Below, one piece after another: positions 49,103 to 57,958 of a DNA stretch of 64,000 bases; the first letter of the stretch is position 1, and each line of letters opens with the position of its first letter. Origin of the DNA: Candidatus Obscuribacterales bacterium (GTDB taxonomy: Bacteria > Cyanobacteriota > Vampirovibrionia > Obscuribacterales > Obscuribacteraceae); contig JAHBVO010000002.1 of the NCBI GenBank assembly GCA_019637435.1, positions 1 through 64,000 on the forward strand, given 5' to 3'. Both the position numbers and the translations under genes were made by a program. Below the pieces are notes generated by a model, which searched no databases, was not told the origin of the DNA, and saw only the letters and a list, made by a program, of their open reading frames with translations.

Positions 49103-49480
49103 CTTTCCCATCGTGATTCGCCTTAGGTGAAACGGTTTTGTAGGTGAGAAATTTTTGTAGGTACATGATTGTTTCTATGTAGCTACAAACGTTTTCCGGC
49201 TGCGTCCATTCGTATCCGGTGTTCCGTCTGCGCTGCGCTTACGCCGCATCGCATTCGGAAAACTTGATAGGGCTGTCCGAATCCGAAAAACATTTGCATC
49301 TACCTGGGGTGGTAGAACCTAAAAAATTTCTGCACCTAAAACCCGCTCCACCTGCGGCGTTATCACGACGGAAAATCTTCAACAAATTAGAAATTATACA
49401 GGTGACACCATTTCTGGTGGCAGTAGAACGTCCGCATGGGTGCAACACGCACCACTTCAAAACCAAAAGGAAAAATCATC
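49103..49480. other. Spacer of the inverted duplication and ssb leader
   Basis: No gene seen. GTTTTCCG (49191) and CGGAAAAC (49256) can pair. Two stretches with TTTTGTAGGTG/CACCTAAAA and AAATTTTT/AAAAATTT (about 49131-49166 and 49307-49340) extend the inverted symmetry inward. The right part, related to the left arm, is the leader of the intact ssb. Confidence 0.5.
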
Positions 49481-49954
49481 ATGAATCAACTAAACATCAT
49501 AGGCAACATCGGCTCCGAGCCAACCGTATCGTTATTCGAAGACGACAGAAAGGTCGCTCGTTTCTCTGTTGCAATTAATGGCTACAGTAAAAACAAGGAC
49601 AAAAAGCCGGCGACGCTCTGGGTCGATTGCGAACTCTGGAACGAAGCCGCCGACCGTTTAATTAAGTGCTCGGAAAAAGGCAAACTCACCGGTCGGAAAA
49701 TTCAAGTTACCGGAGCACTCGCAAACAGCCACTGGAAGAAAAAGGTAGGCACGCAAGAAGTACCGATGAACACCAAGTACTGCAAAGTCCGTTCGTTTGA
49801 ACTTCTAGGTTCTATCAAAACTGATGACTCCCTTTTGGATGACTCAACTGAACTGGACGAATCAATCCTTGAACCCGAAACCGCTGAGCCTCTGTACGTC
49901 AACGAAACTGTAACGGAGGAGCCCAAAGCGGCAAAGAAAACTCGTTCCAAGTAA
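49481..49954 (+). CDS. ssb: Single-stranded DNA-binding protein (right copy)
   Basis: An OB-fold SSB of 157 residues: MNQLNIIGNIGSEPTVSLF, VARFSVAINGYSKNKDK, ATLWVDCELWNEAADRLIKCSEKGKLTGRKIQVTGAL. The C-terminal region is acidic and then basic (PKAAKKTRSK) and lacks the usual acidic tip. AAAGG upstream supports ATG 49481. It is only distantly related to the ssb at 37502 but holds the mirror-image position beyond radC and copG. Confidence 0.92.
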   Translation: MNQLNIIGNIGSEPTVSLFEDDRKVARFSVAINGYSKNKDKKPATLWVDCELWNEAADRLIKCSEKGKLTGRKIQVTGALANSHWKKKVGTQEVPMNTKYCKVRSFELLGSIKTDDSLLDDSTELDESILEPETAEPLYVNETVTEEPKAAKKTRSK

Positions 49955-49979
49955 ATAACCCACCACTGCTAACCTCATG

Positions 49980-50025
49980 CGCCGTGATCGAATGATCGCG
50001 GCGTTTGACTTTGTCCTTATTTTTT
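49980..50025 (+). terminator. Terminator after ssb
   Basis: CGCCGTGATC-GAAT-GATCGCGGCG forms a 10-bp stem with one G-T mismatch, followed after 15 bases by a T-run. Also present in the decayed left arm. Confidence 0.55.
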
Positions 50026-50111
50026 AGAGGTACGGCATTCGCCGAATTTTATTTATTTGGATAGTCTCTATTGCTGCCAAATTTCCTGAGAATGTTCGAA
50101 ACGCGTTTGTC

Positions 50112-50552
50112 TAGATTGATAATAGAGGTGGATTTCGCTGTAAGACGTAGAGAATTGATTTGATTTATTTCGAAGGCGGTCGTAGAAGAGATTGGCTGCG
50201 AAACATAAAAGTGTAGGCTGCGATACCTCATTTGCGTAAGCGTATTGAGATGGCTCGGCTAAGATAAATGGTAGTGTCGTTAGTGGTGTCGTCGGTACTA
50301 AATTTATTGCTTATGTTTTTGGTTCTAACAGGATAAAGAATGTCGGCGCGAGACCGGAATGTAGGCGCCCTTGCGGGTTTTGCTGTCGACAATGTAGTGT
50401 AGCCTGTCTGCAATTTCCCCGAAGCACTGAATATGGTGGCTTCTAGCTGTCGACAGATGCTTGACGAAAACTTTGAGATATCTAGGAAAACTTACGCACG
50501 GACAACATCTGCCAGCGCGTCTGTCTCTGTAATTCGACCAGCGAATGCTCAA
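50112..50552. other. Intergenic region, no gene seen
   Basis: About 440 bases with only short leftward frames lacking ribosome sites. It contains GCCTGTCTGCAATTT at 50402, which recurs in the palindrome at 50903. Confidence 0.4.
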
Positions 50553-50582
50553 CAAAAAACCTTCCGACATGATGCCGGAAGG
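50553..50582 (-). terminator. Rho-independent terminator of the small gene at 50.7 kb
   Basis: Read leftward, CCTTCCG and CGGAAGG pair around a nine-base loop and are followed by six T. Confidence 0.8.
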
Positions 50583-50658
50583 TCGAGAAAAATTTTGTAA
50601 GTAAGTTTGAAAAGGGTTTGAAAAGCATTTGGGAGGAGCAGCGCTCCCGATTGGCAGG

Positions 50659-50856
50659 CTACGAACGATCTCGGTCGTCGTCGCGCCCTCCTCGTTGTTG
50701 CCAACGGAGTTGACGTTCTAAGTTGGCGTTCGCTCGTGCTTTGATGTAAGCGTTGTATCGTCTTTGTTGCTCAGCCTTACAGGCCTCATAACTGCCTCTG
50801 AAAGTCATTTCGCCTTTGCTGTTGAAGAGTCCCCACTTTTCTTTTCCTTCTGACAT
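50659..50856 (-). CDS. Small charged protein
   Basis: A protein of 65 residues (KWGLFNSKGEMTFRGSYEACKAEQQRRY...) ending in an Arg/Asp-rich tail. The first part could form a small beta-rich fold. The ribosome site is weak, but a good terminator lies 77 bases downstream. Transcription may come from the palindromic region at 50903. Function unknown. Confidence 0.55.
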   Translation of the reverse strand: MSEGKEKWGLFNSKGEMTFRGSYEACKAEQQRRYNAYIKARANANLERQLRWQQRGGRDDDRDRS

Positions 50857-50902
50857 GAGTTTTCACCGCTTCTTCATTTAGAGTTTTAGTGACAATTACT
50901 GA

Positions 50903-50931
50903 TTGCCTGTCTGCAATTTGCAGACAGGCAA
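50903..50931. repeat. Perfect 13-bp palindrome after module 2
   Basis: TTGCCTGTCTGCA-ATT-TGCAGACAGGCAA. The half-site TTTGCAGACA recurs at about 50957 and GCCTGTCTGCAATTT at 50402. It lies between the coupling-protein gene and the small gene. No T-run follows, so an operator or oriT element is as likely as a terminator. Confidence 0.6.
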
Positions 50932-51001
50932 AGCGTGTACAGTTAAGCGTTTGCGAGAATTTGCAGACAAAATGCCGACACTTTTTCTTCGCTGTTTGGA
51001 A

Positions 51002-52960
51002 CTATTCATCTGAGCTGCCACCATCACCGTCCTCCATCATCAATCGCTGAAGGCGTCCCTGAATAACTGACTTCGAGAGCCTGCGTTTCTTTGTTTGTTC
51101 ACGCAGGATTTCATCATGGTCTTCGACGGTCTGCGAAACTTCCGCAAGAGATGGAATGTTTCGAAAAACTTCTTCCTGCAATTCGATTTCTTCGTCACTG
51201 AGTTTTGGGATGAGGCTTTCGTCAATGACTAATGCTTCTGGATAGACCGGTGGGTAGGTGGCGATGATCTCATCGAAAATACTGGGGGCGATTTTATCGA
51301 AGAGCACAGGGCGGGTAGTCGCTGTGAAACAGATTGCCTTTCCTTCCTTGAGATTCAAAACCTCATCGGGCGCTAAAAGTTTTCTTCCGTAGAATCGCGG
51401 TGCCAGGTGTGGAATGAAATCGCGTCGTGTTTCATTGCCGAGTTGATCTGAAATAAGACGCGCGGTGGTCAACTCATTCGGTCGAAAAAATATCCGAGTA
51501 GCTGGTTGGGAAATGATGATTTTTGCGTCCTCGAATCCGTAGACTTTTTTGAGCTGCTCCAGGTCCTGCATGCCAATAAGCATTGGGATTCCTGCGTGTC
51601 TCAAAATCGTTAGCTGACCTGGAAGGTCAGGGAGATAACCGAAGTTCGTCAATTCATCCAGCACCATTTGTAGTGGCACGAAGTTATCTCGTTTTTTCTT
51701 GTAGTTATCCATGATTGTTTCAAGAACGAAACTAAGCATGACTGAAGCGACCGGCTTCATCTGCCTTTTCCCGGCTGGAACTGCAAGGTAGAAGGTGAAA
51801 AGTTCGTTTTCCAGAACGGCGAGATCGACGGTTGTCGTCTGGGTAAGAGCTATCACGGTCGGGTTGAGCCAGGGGCTGAGCCGGACTAGAAGACCGACCA
51901 TGACTCCGTTCAGGAAGCCATCAGATGAGAGCCGAAACATGGCAAGACATTCCTGTTTGCCGACGTCGGCAGTGCCGCCTTCCTGAATGAACTTGACCAG
52001 GTCTTTTCTTCCTAGTGCGAGCGTCGTCCGAACCCAGGCCAGGTCCTTTTTCATGGTCGCCGCAATCATCAAAAGGGCGGTAAGCAATTGACGTTCAGCT
52101 GTTTCCCAGACTTGATCGCCGACGTGGCTATTTGCTGTTGTGTTTCGTATGATCAAATCGGCGAGGTCTTGTGCTTGACCTACCGTTCTCACTCTGTCTA
52201 TGGGATTGATCCGGCAGGAACGTGGGTCTTGTGGATTGAAGAAAAATATTTTGTGACCGCGTGCTGCACGATAGCCGGATGTTTTTTTGTATAAGTCAGG
52301 CTCCACTCCATCAGGTGTTGCCTCGGTGACGACAGCACTTGAATCCACATCGAGGAGCAGGTTCGGCACGAAGATGCTGGAAGTCTTTCCGCATCCTGTT
52401 GGTCCGCACACCAGACCATGTCGCACTCGTTGTTTGGCCGGCACTGAAAATACTTTACTTGCATCGCCATTAATGCCACCGACTATCAGTGAGTTTTTTT
52501 GAACTTCGTCGTGCAGGTAGACGCCATCGAGTTCTGCGAAGGATGCCCACTTAGCGGACCCGAATCGATTGTCTTCCGATTTGCGTTTATTCGAATCAAG
52601 CCATCCGTCATATGCAGCATTCAATTTTGCTTTCACCGACGCGATTTCTCGAAGGCAAGTACCAAGGGACCATGAGTTGTTTATTTCGCAAACCGATATC
52701 GTCACCTGTTTTTCTGTCCAGCTTTTGGGGTCGTATTCGATCTCGGAGCTTCCTGGTTCTTCTGACCAGCATGCAGTAATTTGAAAAAGCATTGTTTTGA
52801 TCGACCGCATAGCTATCGATTGTTCTTTCTTTGAACCGACGAGAACACCGTCGGCAGCTACCTCGCAGCGGTATCCCATCGGGATGAAGATACCTGCGAG
52901 AATTTCTTCTATCGATTTGAATGGGGCTTTAATTTGAATTGTTGCTACGGATTCTGGCAT
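51002..52960 (-). CDS. Type IV coupling ATPase of mobilization module 2
   Basis: A 652-residue VirD4/TraD-type ATPase: Walker A GPTGCGKT (186-193), Walker B LQMVLDELTNFGYL, INPIDRVR and FTFYLAVPAGKRQMKPVAS. Like the protein at 30205 it has no N-terminal membrane helices; the first 150 residues form a soluble domain. The two share motif order and much of the ATPase core but differ in the N-terminal domain. It lies seven bases after its relaxase gene. A separate membrane protein (54750) is available as anchor. Confidence 0.92.
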   Translation of the reverse strand: MPESVATIQIKAPFKSIEEILAGIFIPMGYRCEVAADGVLVGSKKEQSIAMRSIKTMLFQITACWSEEPGSSEIEYDPKSWTEKQVTISVCEINNSWSLGTCLREIASVKAKLNAAYDGWLDSNKRKSEDNRFGSAKWASFAELDGVYLHDEVQKNSLIVGGINGDASKVFSVPAKQRVRHGLVCGPTGCGKTSSIFVPNLLLDVDSSAVVTEATPDGVEPDLYKKTSGYRAARGHKIFFFNPQDPRSCRINPIDRVRTVGQAQDLADLIIRNTTANSHVGDQVWETAERQLLTALLMIAATMKKDLAWVRTTLALGRKDLVKFIQEGGTADVGKQECLAMFRLSSDGFLNGVMVGLLVRLSPWLNPTVIALTQTTTVDLAVLENELFTFYLAVPAGKRQMKPVASVMLSFVLETIMDNYKKKRDNFVPLQMVLDELTNFGYLPDLPGQLTILRHAGIPMLIGMQDLEQLKKVYGFEDAKIIISQPATRIFFRPNELTTARLISDQLGNETRRDFIPHLAPRFYGRKLLAPDEVLNLKEGKAICFTATTRPVLFDKIAPSIFDEIIATYPPVYPEALVIDESLIPKLSDEEIELQEEVFRNIPSLAEVSQTVEDHDEILREQTKKRRLSKSVIQGRLQRLMMEDGDGGSSDE

Positions 52961-52966
52961 TAGTTT

Positions 52967-54337
52967 TTATCCTCTTGAAGATGGGAATTCGCGACCTGCA
53001 TCGTCCTCACGCTCGCGTGATTCGTTATCTCCAGCCTGGAAGCTGGATTTGTCCGGCGGCTCGAAGTCGGTCATCGTGCCGGTTACATCCACTGATTGCG
53101 ACTCATCGGATGAATTAGTCTGTGATTCGTCTGATGCTGTATTGACCCCGAACAAGTCGGGTAAAGAATCTGAATTTCCTGAAGCCTTGTCGGCGACGAT
53201 GGCAGCAAGTTCATCGCCTCTTTCCCTCTCGTTTTCCCGAGTTAAGTCAAAACGTTCGAGAGTTCTGTCCATTACACGGTCGTGCTCCAGGTGCGACCTC
53301 GTGTAGCTGTTTCCAGCTTCTCGCATCGTCTGGTAGCATTCGCGAGTCAGGTATACGTCGCCCTTGCTATTGAAGCGGTCTCGTTTCGTTTGGTCGGCGA
53401 AAGCTCGGTCGGCTTTATTCACTGCGCGTTCTACGTTCATTGCGCCTATCGATCTATCCTTGTCGATAAGCTCATCGGCACGTTTGTCGGTACCATCATT
53501 CAGCAAGTTGCGCGCGAGTTCATCCTCGCGTTCCGCCTTACGCAAGTCGTTGACGAGTTCATCCTGACGCTCAGGTTTGTTCAGGTCGCGGACAAGCTCA
53601 TCCTGACCTTCTGGCTTGTAGATGTCGCGAAGTTTTTCATCAGGCTCATCTCTGACCAGAGGTTCAGAGGTTCTTTGCGCCTCATCGATTTTGATTCTCT
53701 GTGGAGCCTCGTTTACTTTCTCGATGGCGCGCTCGGCTATCTCTCTGCCGTCAGGAATGCGACCGGCTATCAAAACATTGGCATGGAAATGATCCGTGTC
53801 TCGGTGGACGTTTCCGTACCAGATCAAAGAATGTCCGAGGTGGTCTTCCAGAGCCTTCATTTGATGGCGGGTGTAGTCGACGAGATCGATAGCGTTTGAA
53901 CCAGGCGAGATCATCATCTCGTGGAAAGCAACTCGCTCACCTTTGTTGGCGAGCAGCGATTTCTGTACGTCGTTAGGAGTGATGTCGTTGTCGAATCGAG
54001 AGAAGAAAGTCTTATCTCGAAGAAGATTTTTCTCCTCCAGCTGAGTGCCGTTTGCGTCGGAGTCGCGCTCCAGTTCTTTGTCATCGCGGTGTTTGTCATT
54101 GGAGTAGTAGAAGATCGCTTTTCCAAGAGCTGCATTTGCAAATTTGTTGTTTAGGACGAAGCGACCACGAATGACTGTCTTCGGCAAACCGAAGCGCTGC
54201 TGTCCACCACGCGGGTAGACGACATTCGGGACACGATTGCGACCGAATTGGACCTTGATCTTGCCACCGCCGCCCCCTCCGGGGCGGTCGGCTTTGTCGG
54301 CATTTAAAAAACTGTTGAACCAGGCGGACCCGCTCAT
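52967..54337 (-). CDS. HUH relaxase of mobilization module 2
   Basis: A 456-residue protein with the histidine motif DTDHFHANVLIAGRIPDGR near 190, typical of MobA/VirD2-type relaxases; TRHQMKALEDHLGHSLIWYGNVH precedes it. The N-terminus (about 1-80) is Gly-rich and basic, with candidate nicking tyrosines in AIFYYSNDK. The second half is charged and repetitive (three similar KPExQDELVxDL units near 245-280). It overlaps the RHH gene by four bases. Sequence similarity to the module 1 relaxase is limited to the HUH pattern. Confidence 0.83.
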   Translation of the reverse strand: MSGSAWFNSFLNADKADRPGGGGGGKIKVQFGRNRVPNVVYPRGGQQRFGLPKTVIRGRFVLNNKFANAALGKAIFYYSNDKHRDDKELERDSDANGTQLEEKNLLRDKTFFSRFDNDITPNDVQKSLLANKGERVAFHEMMISPGSNAIDLVDYTRHQMKALEDHLGHSLIWYGNVHRDTDHFHANVLIAGRIPDGREIAERAIEKVNEAPQRIKIDEAQRTSEPLVRDEPDEKLRDIYKPEGQDELVRDLNKPERQDELVNDLRKAEREDELARNLLNDGTDKRADELIDKDRSIGAMNVERAVNKADRAFADQTKRDRFNSKGDVYLTRECYQTMREAGNSYTRSHLEHDRVMDRTLERFDLTRENERERGDELAAIVADKASGNSDSLPDLFGVNTASDESQTNSSDESQSVDVTGTMTDFEPPDKSSFQAGDNESREREDDAGREFPSSRG

Positions 54338-54741
54338 GATTCGGAATCCTCCTGGTTTTCGATCTCAACGGGCTTCACTCGCAGTTTTCTGCGGCGAAGA
54401 AAATCGTCTGCGTACGTCTCTGATTTTTCGCGAAAGTGTTTCTTCTGCTCTGGAGTTGCCTCGATGAGGAAGTTTTGATCGACGAAGTAGAGGCATTGAC
54501 CGACTCCGAACACCGCGCGAACCATGAGCGACGCGAAGTGCTCTTGAATTTTTTCCAGTCTCTCTTCGACGTATGCAAATTGACTTTTAGTCATACCTTC
54601 GGCACGACGAGCGAGGGCTTCGTGCAGAAGCTCCCTCGTCATATCGGAAACAGAATGTTTCTCATTGACGGCGAGACGTTCAATCTCGTCGTACACTTTT
54701 GCCGAAACGCGCAGAGATATCCGTGGCGATTGCATCTTCAT
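54334..54741 (-). CDS. MobC-like ribbon-helix-helix protein of module 2
   Basis: A 135-residue protein with an N-terminal ribbon-helix-helix fold (RISLRVSAKVYDEIERLAVNEKHSVSDMTRELLHEAL) and a helical C-terminal region. GGAGG lies just upstream of the start. Gene order RHH, relaxase, coupling ATPase equals module 1, so it should be the relaxosome accessory protein. Confidence 0.85.
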   Translation of the reverse strand: MKMQSPRISLRVSAKVYDEIERLAVNEKHSVSDMTRELLHEALARRAEGMTKSQFAYVEERLEKIQEHFASLMVRAVFGVGQCLYFVDQNFLIEATPEQKKHFREKSETYADDFLRRRKLRVKPVEIENQEDSES

Positions 54742-54749
54742 AGGTCCTC

Positions 54750-55379
54750 CTATTTAGCGACAGAGCGCATTTCCATGTAATCGATTTCCTCCTGGGAGAC
54801 TTCGACTACTTCGTGCGCGGGAAGCTCGGAATCGATTCGAGCAAGGATTTGTTTTGCATGCATCTGGAAGCGACTGCTCTCCATAACGGAGGCGAATGCA
54901 TTTCCACCGAACACCAGAGTTGTTCGTGTGGAGTCCGAATCGATGTCGTAATCGATGAAGACTTCCAAAATAAGCAGGTTCTGGGAATTGGCGTTCCGCA
55001 GCTCGGGTGCGAATGGAAATGCATCCGGTGCCGTGAGTGCGAAGCTGAAATAGCCACTTACGAGGTCGATGACTCGCGGATACCACTGGACGGCACCGTA
55101 GTGGGCGGCAGTCATCGTGCGTTGTATGGCGTTCGAGACTTCGTCGACTTCATAACGGTGAAGGCGCCTTTGATAACGAACGCTGTTAAGTTTTTTGCGC
55201 AAGTAGTTTTTGATTTTGATGAAACTAAATGCAGTGACCGCAAGTGCGACCGGAGTGGCAATGGCATTACTCAGCGCGTGCGCTTGTGGCGTCAGATCTC
55301 CGGCACACCATATCAGTGTGCCGGTGCTAACCCAGGTAGCAGCTCCTGTCAGAAGGGAGAGCGTTATGGCGTTTTGCAT
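54750..55379 (-). CDS. Small membrane protein of mobilization module 2
   Basis: A protein of 209 residues with two N-terminal helices (about 5-25 and 35-57) and a soluble domain (YGAVQWYPRVIDLVSGYFSF...). ATG 55379 lies one base after the stop of the preceding TPR gene with GAGG ahead. It stands in for the three-helix protein of module 1 and may anchor the soluble coupling ATPase. Family not recognised. Confidence 0.75.
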   Translation of the reverse strand: MQNAITLSLLTGAATWVSTGTLIWCAGDLTPQAHALSNAIATPVALAVTAFSFIKIKNYLRKKLNSVRYQRRLHRYEVDEVSNAIQRTMTAAHYGAVQWYPRVIDLVSGYFSFALTAPDAFPFAPELRNANSQNLLILEVFIDYDIDSDSTRTTLVFGGNAFASVMESSRFQMHAKQILARIDSELPAHEVVEVSQEEIDYMEMRSVAK

Positions 55380-55380
55380 G

Positions 55381-55938
55381 TTAGGCAACCTCGTTTACGT
55401 TGATGTCTCTGACTTTGATTTCAAGCATGCGTGTAACTTGGACGGAGAACTGGTCGTTCTCTTTGATCAATCGATGAGCACGTTGTTTGACTGCTTTGAG
55501 CTGGTCGATTGTTTTCGCAAGGTGATTACGGTCTGCATGTCGGCACTCCGTTTCCATAAGAATTTCAAGGGCGCTTATGCTCTCGTCTGCTGCGCGTAGC
55601 GCTTCTGCCGGAAGGGCATTCCCGATAAACCAGCGAGAGACATAGAGAGAATTTGATGCGCGTTGGTCCAACTGAGAAGACGTTCCGTTTTCCAGACCCT
55701 CTTCCATCCGGCGGATTATTTTGTAAGCAAGGTCACGATGACCGCGACTCTGAAGCACGGTAAGAGCGAGTTTCCAGGCTTCGTCCCAATCGTTCTCATT
55801 ACCGAAGTGGGCGGTCGCCGAAAGTTCGATCAACGCTTCTTCAAGTGCGTTGAGTGCCTTCTTCGATTCTGCTTTGTCGCTCAGCTCCGCATTGCGGGCT
55901 AATTCCAGGAGAGTCTCGATTTGATTTGCTTTATCCAT
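55381..55938 (-). CDS. TPR-like helical protein
   Basis: A 185-residue all-helical protein with TPR-like pairs (NALEEALIELSATAHFGNEND, AWKLALTVLQSRGHRDLAYKIIRR). GAGGA before ATG 55938 decides the start; a longer frame reaches 56127 without support. It is one base from the membrane-protein gene and may belong to the module 2 transcript. No partner is known. Confidence 0.75.
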   Translation of the reverse strand: MDKANQIETLLELARNAELSDKAESKKALNALEEALIELSATAHFGNENDWDEAWKLALTVLQSRGHRDLAYKIIRRMEEGLENGTSSQLDQRASNSLYVSRWFIGNALPAEALRAADESISALEILMETECRHADRNHLAKTIDQLKAVKQRAHRLIKENDQFSVQVTRMLEIKVRDINVNEVA

Positions 55939-55985
55939 GATGATGTCCTCAGAAGTTGTGTGTGTGGTTGGTTCGTGGGTCTGTA

Positions 55986-56447
55986 CTATGCACACTGGTC
56001 GTGGCTGTCGATTTGTCGAAGGGTGTGCGCGAGCGTCTCGGTCGCCGTTTTCTCGTCGGCAAGGAGCTGAACGTAATTGGCTGCGATCTGTTGGCTTATC
56101 CAGTTGTTCGGCGGCAAATGCGAACACGCGGAGAGAGCCTTTAAGTAAGCGGACTTAGCTTTGTCGAATCTGTTCAGCGAGTGCTGGCAGTTGGCGGTCA
56201 AATGCGAGACCGTGATTACAGCGATGGGGTCAAAAGCGTTGATAGTCAGGAGTAAATCGAGAGCAGTTGCGAAATCTCCATTCATCACTAAGGTGGTGGC
56301 TTTGCATATGTTCGCTTCGACTCGTTCGCTTTCCGAGCGGGCGACCAGGAGCGCTTCATCGAAGCAGAAATATGCAGAGTCGAAGTCATGCTCGTGCTGG
56401 TTGATGTAACCTGCATGCATGAGTTGATCGAAGACGTCGACGGTCAT
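55986..56447 (-). CDS. TPR protein
   Basis: A 153-residue protein with three to four tetratricopeptide repeats (HAGYINQHEHDFDSAYFCFDEALLVARSE; ANCQHSLNRFDKAKSAYLKAL). It is cytoplasmic by sequence and lies two bases downstream of the secreted TPR gene. It is part of a run of TPR genes here and is likely a scaffold; function unknown. Confidence 0.8.
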   Translation of the reverse strand: MTVDVFDQLMHAGYINQHEHDFDSAYFCFDEALLVARSESERVEANICKATTLVMNGDFATALDLLLTINAFDPIAVITVSHLTANCQHSLNRFDKAKSAYLKALSACSHLPPNNWISQQIAANYVQLLADEKTATETLAHTLRQIDSHDQCA

Positions 56448-56449
56448 TA

Positions 56450-57247
56450 CTAGCGACCTCCATTTTGGAAGAGGCGCTCTGTTCCGTTCAGTCCGTAGCT
56501 GTTACGCCACACGCCGGAACCTGAATTGAAATAGGGGTCGCGTCGGATTGGAGTCGGCGGCGCGATGTTCATCGGCTGAGAGTACGGCGAATAAGCGATC
56601 CGGTAACGCACGTTTCGATTGCGCTCTACGCGGCTCAGAGCAGCAAGTGCTTGCTGTCTATCAGCTCCACCAGCTCGGGCGACGTTGGAGAGCCCCTGGA
56701 GGGCTTTAGCGTAGATGCGTTGACCGTCACCGCCGTCCGCTTCGATAACGCTTACAAGCGCTTCGAGGTAGACCGGAGCGTTGACCAAGTCCGTGTAGTT
56801 GTAAGTCCACGTGCCAAGAGCGCTCTCAACCTGCTTCTCCAGAAGGATTGCGGCTTCGGTGAAATCCCGCTCGTCGAGGAAGGTCATAGCCCAGCGTCCA
56901 AGAAGGACGTTCACATCGCGAGGTGATTGAGAGCGCAGCAATGGATACGCTTTGGTGAAGAACGACTTGGCTTCGGACGGTCGCTTCAGTCGTCTTGCGC
57001 ACTCGCCCATGTCGCTGAGAATTAGACCGAGGTAGCGTTTATCTTTGACGTCATTGACGAGATAAGAAGCTTTTCTGAACTCGCTGATTGCATCCTCGTA
57101 GCGGCCGGCTCTCATGAGCTGCGAGCCACTTACTGCGTACTCTTGAGCTGATTTGAAGGGCACCGTGAACGCCTGCGCCGGTGTTTGCAGGCTCAAAGCG
57201 ATGATACCGAGTGTGATACCGCGTTTGATTTGAGTTGAGAGTGTCAT
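56450..57247 (-). CDS. Secreted TPR protein
   Basis: A protein of 265 residues with a signal peptide (RGITLGIIALSLQTPAQA, cleavage near 26), TPR units (AQEYAVSGSQLMRAGRYEDAISEFRKAS; LILSDMGECARRLKRPSEAKSFFTKAYP) and a Pro/Arg/Asn-rich C-terminus. GGAGG five bases before ATG 57247 fixes the start. The leader carries the shared GCGACCC...TCAA motif (57288). An envelope scaffold role is plausible. Confidence 0.8.
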   Translation of the reverse strand: MTLSTQIKRGITLGIIALSLQTPAQAFTVPFKSAQEYAVSGSQLMRAGRYEDAISEFRKASYLVNDVKDKRYLGLILSDMGECARRLKRPSEAKSFFTKAYPLLRSQSPRDVNVLLGRWAMTFLDERDFTEAAILLEKQVESALGTWTYNYTDLVNAPVYLEALVSVIEADGGDGQRIYAKALQGLSNVARAGGADRQQALAALSRVERNRNVRYRIAYSPYSQPMNIAPPTPIRRDPYFNSGSGVWRNSYGLNGTERLFQNGGR

Positions 57248-57364
57248 GTTCGCCTCCATAGCGTTGGGAAGAGGCTCTGCTCTGATAGCGACCCAGAGTC
57301 CTCAATTCACAAACAGGGAGGGACGGAGCCGACTCACCGCGAGCGGCTCCGCATCGCACTTCGT

Positions 57365-57958
57365 TTATGCTGTATTTCTAACCTTATGAATTAATTCGAA
57401 ATATCCATCGATAGCTTTGTCGAGTCCGTGAAATTCGATAAGAGGATTATTTAATTCAGGGCAATCTAGTTCTGACAGTCTGAGTTGACGCTTCTGCCGC
57501 ACAGCCTGCGCCTTGTCGATTTCAAGGATCCACTTTCGTTCGTTGCGCAGAGCTTCGAACCGAGAGAAGTGGCAACGTTTTTTTATGATGTCCATTATTT
57601 TGCTGACCAGCAGTCGAGCTTCTTCGAAGCTGCCATTTCGGATGTAGCACTCTAGGAAGAACGAGATAGAGCGGGCGTTGATGTTATGCTTGCTCCACTC
57701 AACGAACTTCAAAACAATCGGCTCTGCTTTCTGCAAACAGAGGAGTGCCGATTTATGGTCGCCCCTCATGGCGTAGAGATCATTAGCAAGCATGAGATGA
57801 GCTAATCTCATCGAGAGCTGGCTGTTGGACGTGGATTCCGGTAGGTCATCGAACATAAACTCAATCGCTTCGATGAGGTAGTCGATGCGCGATTCTTCGT
57901 ACTCGACATCGGTAGTTGCGAAGACGATAGGCGTGTTTTCATTGTTATCGTGTTGCAT
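57365..57958 (-). CDS. TPR-like protein A with shared leader
   Basis: A 197-residue helical protein with degenerate TPR units (SQLSMRLAHLMLANDLYAMRGDHKSALLCLQKAEPIVLKF; SISFFLECYIRNGSFEEARLLVSKIMDIIK). It is clearly paralogous to the protein at 59685 (same KSALLCLQKAEPI-like and FFLxCxxRxGxFDEAR segments). AGGAG before ATG 57958 decides the start over 58132. The leader motifs at 58035 and 58196 recur before the paralogue at matching distance. Confidence 0.78.
   Translation of the reverse strand: MQHDNNENTPIVFATTDVEYEESRIDYLIEAIEFMFDDLPESTSNSQLSMRLAHLMLANDLYAMRGDHKSALLCLQKAEPIVLKFVEWSKHNINARSISFFLECYIRNGSFEEARLLVSKIMDIIKKRCHFSRFEALRNERKWILEIDKAQAVRQKRQLRLSELDCPELNNPLIEFHGLDKAIDGYFELIHKVRNTA

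Larger units (their letters stand above)
49377..50111 (+). repeat. Right arm of the inverted duplication (intact ssb)
   Basis: About 735 bases matching 48393-49102 in reverse. It holds the intact ssb gene, its leader and its terminator, so this arm is presumably the functional one. Confidence 0.85.

Noticed and set aside
53282..53899. A 205-codon rightward frame
   Set aside because: Shadow of the relaxase gene of module 2; no ribosome site and no domain.
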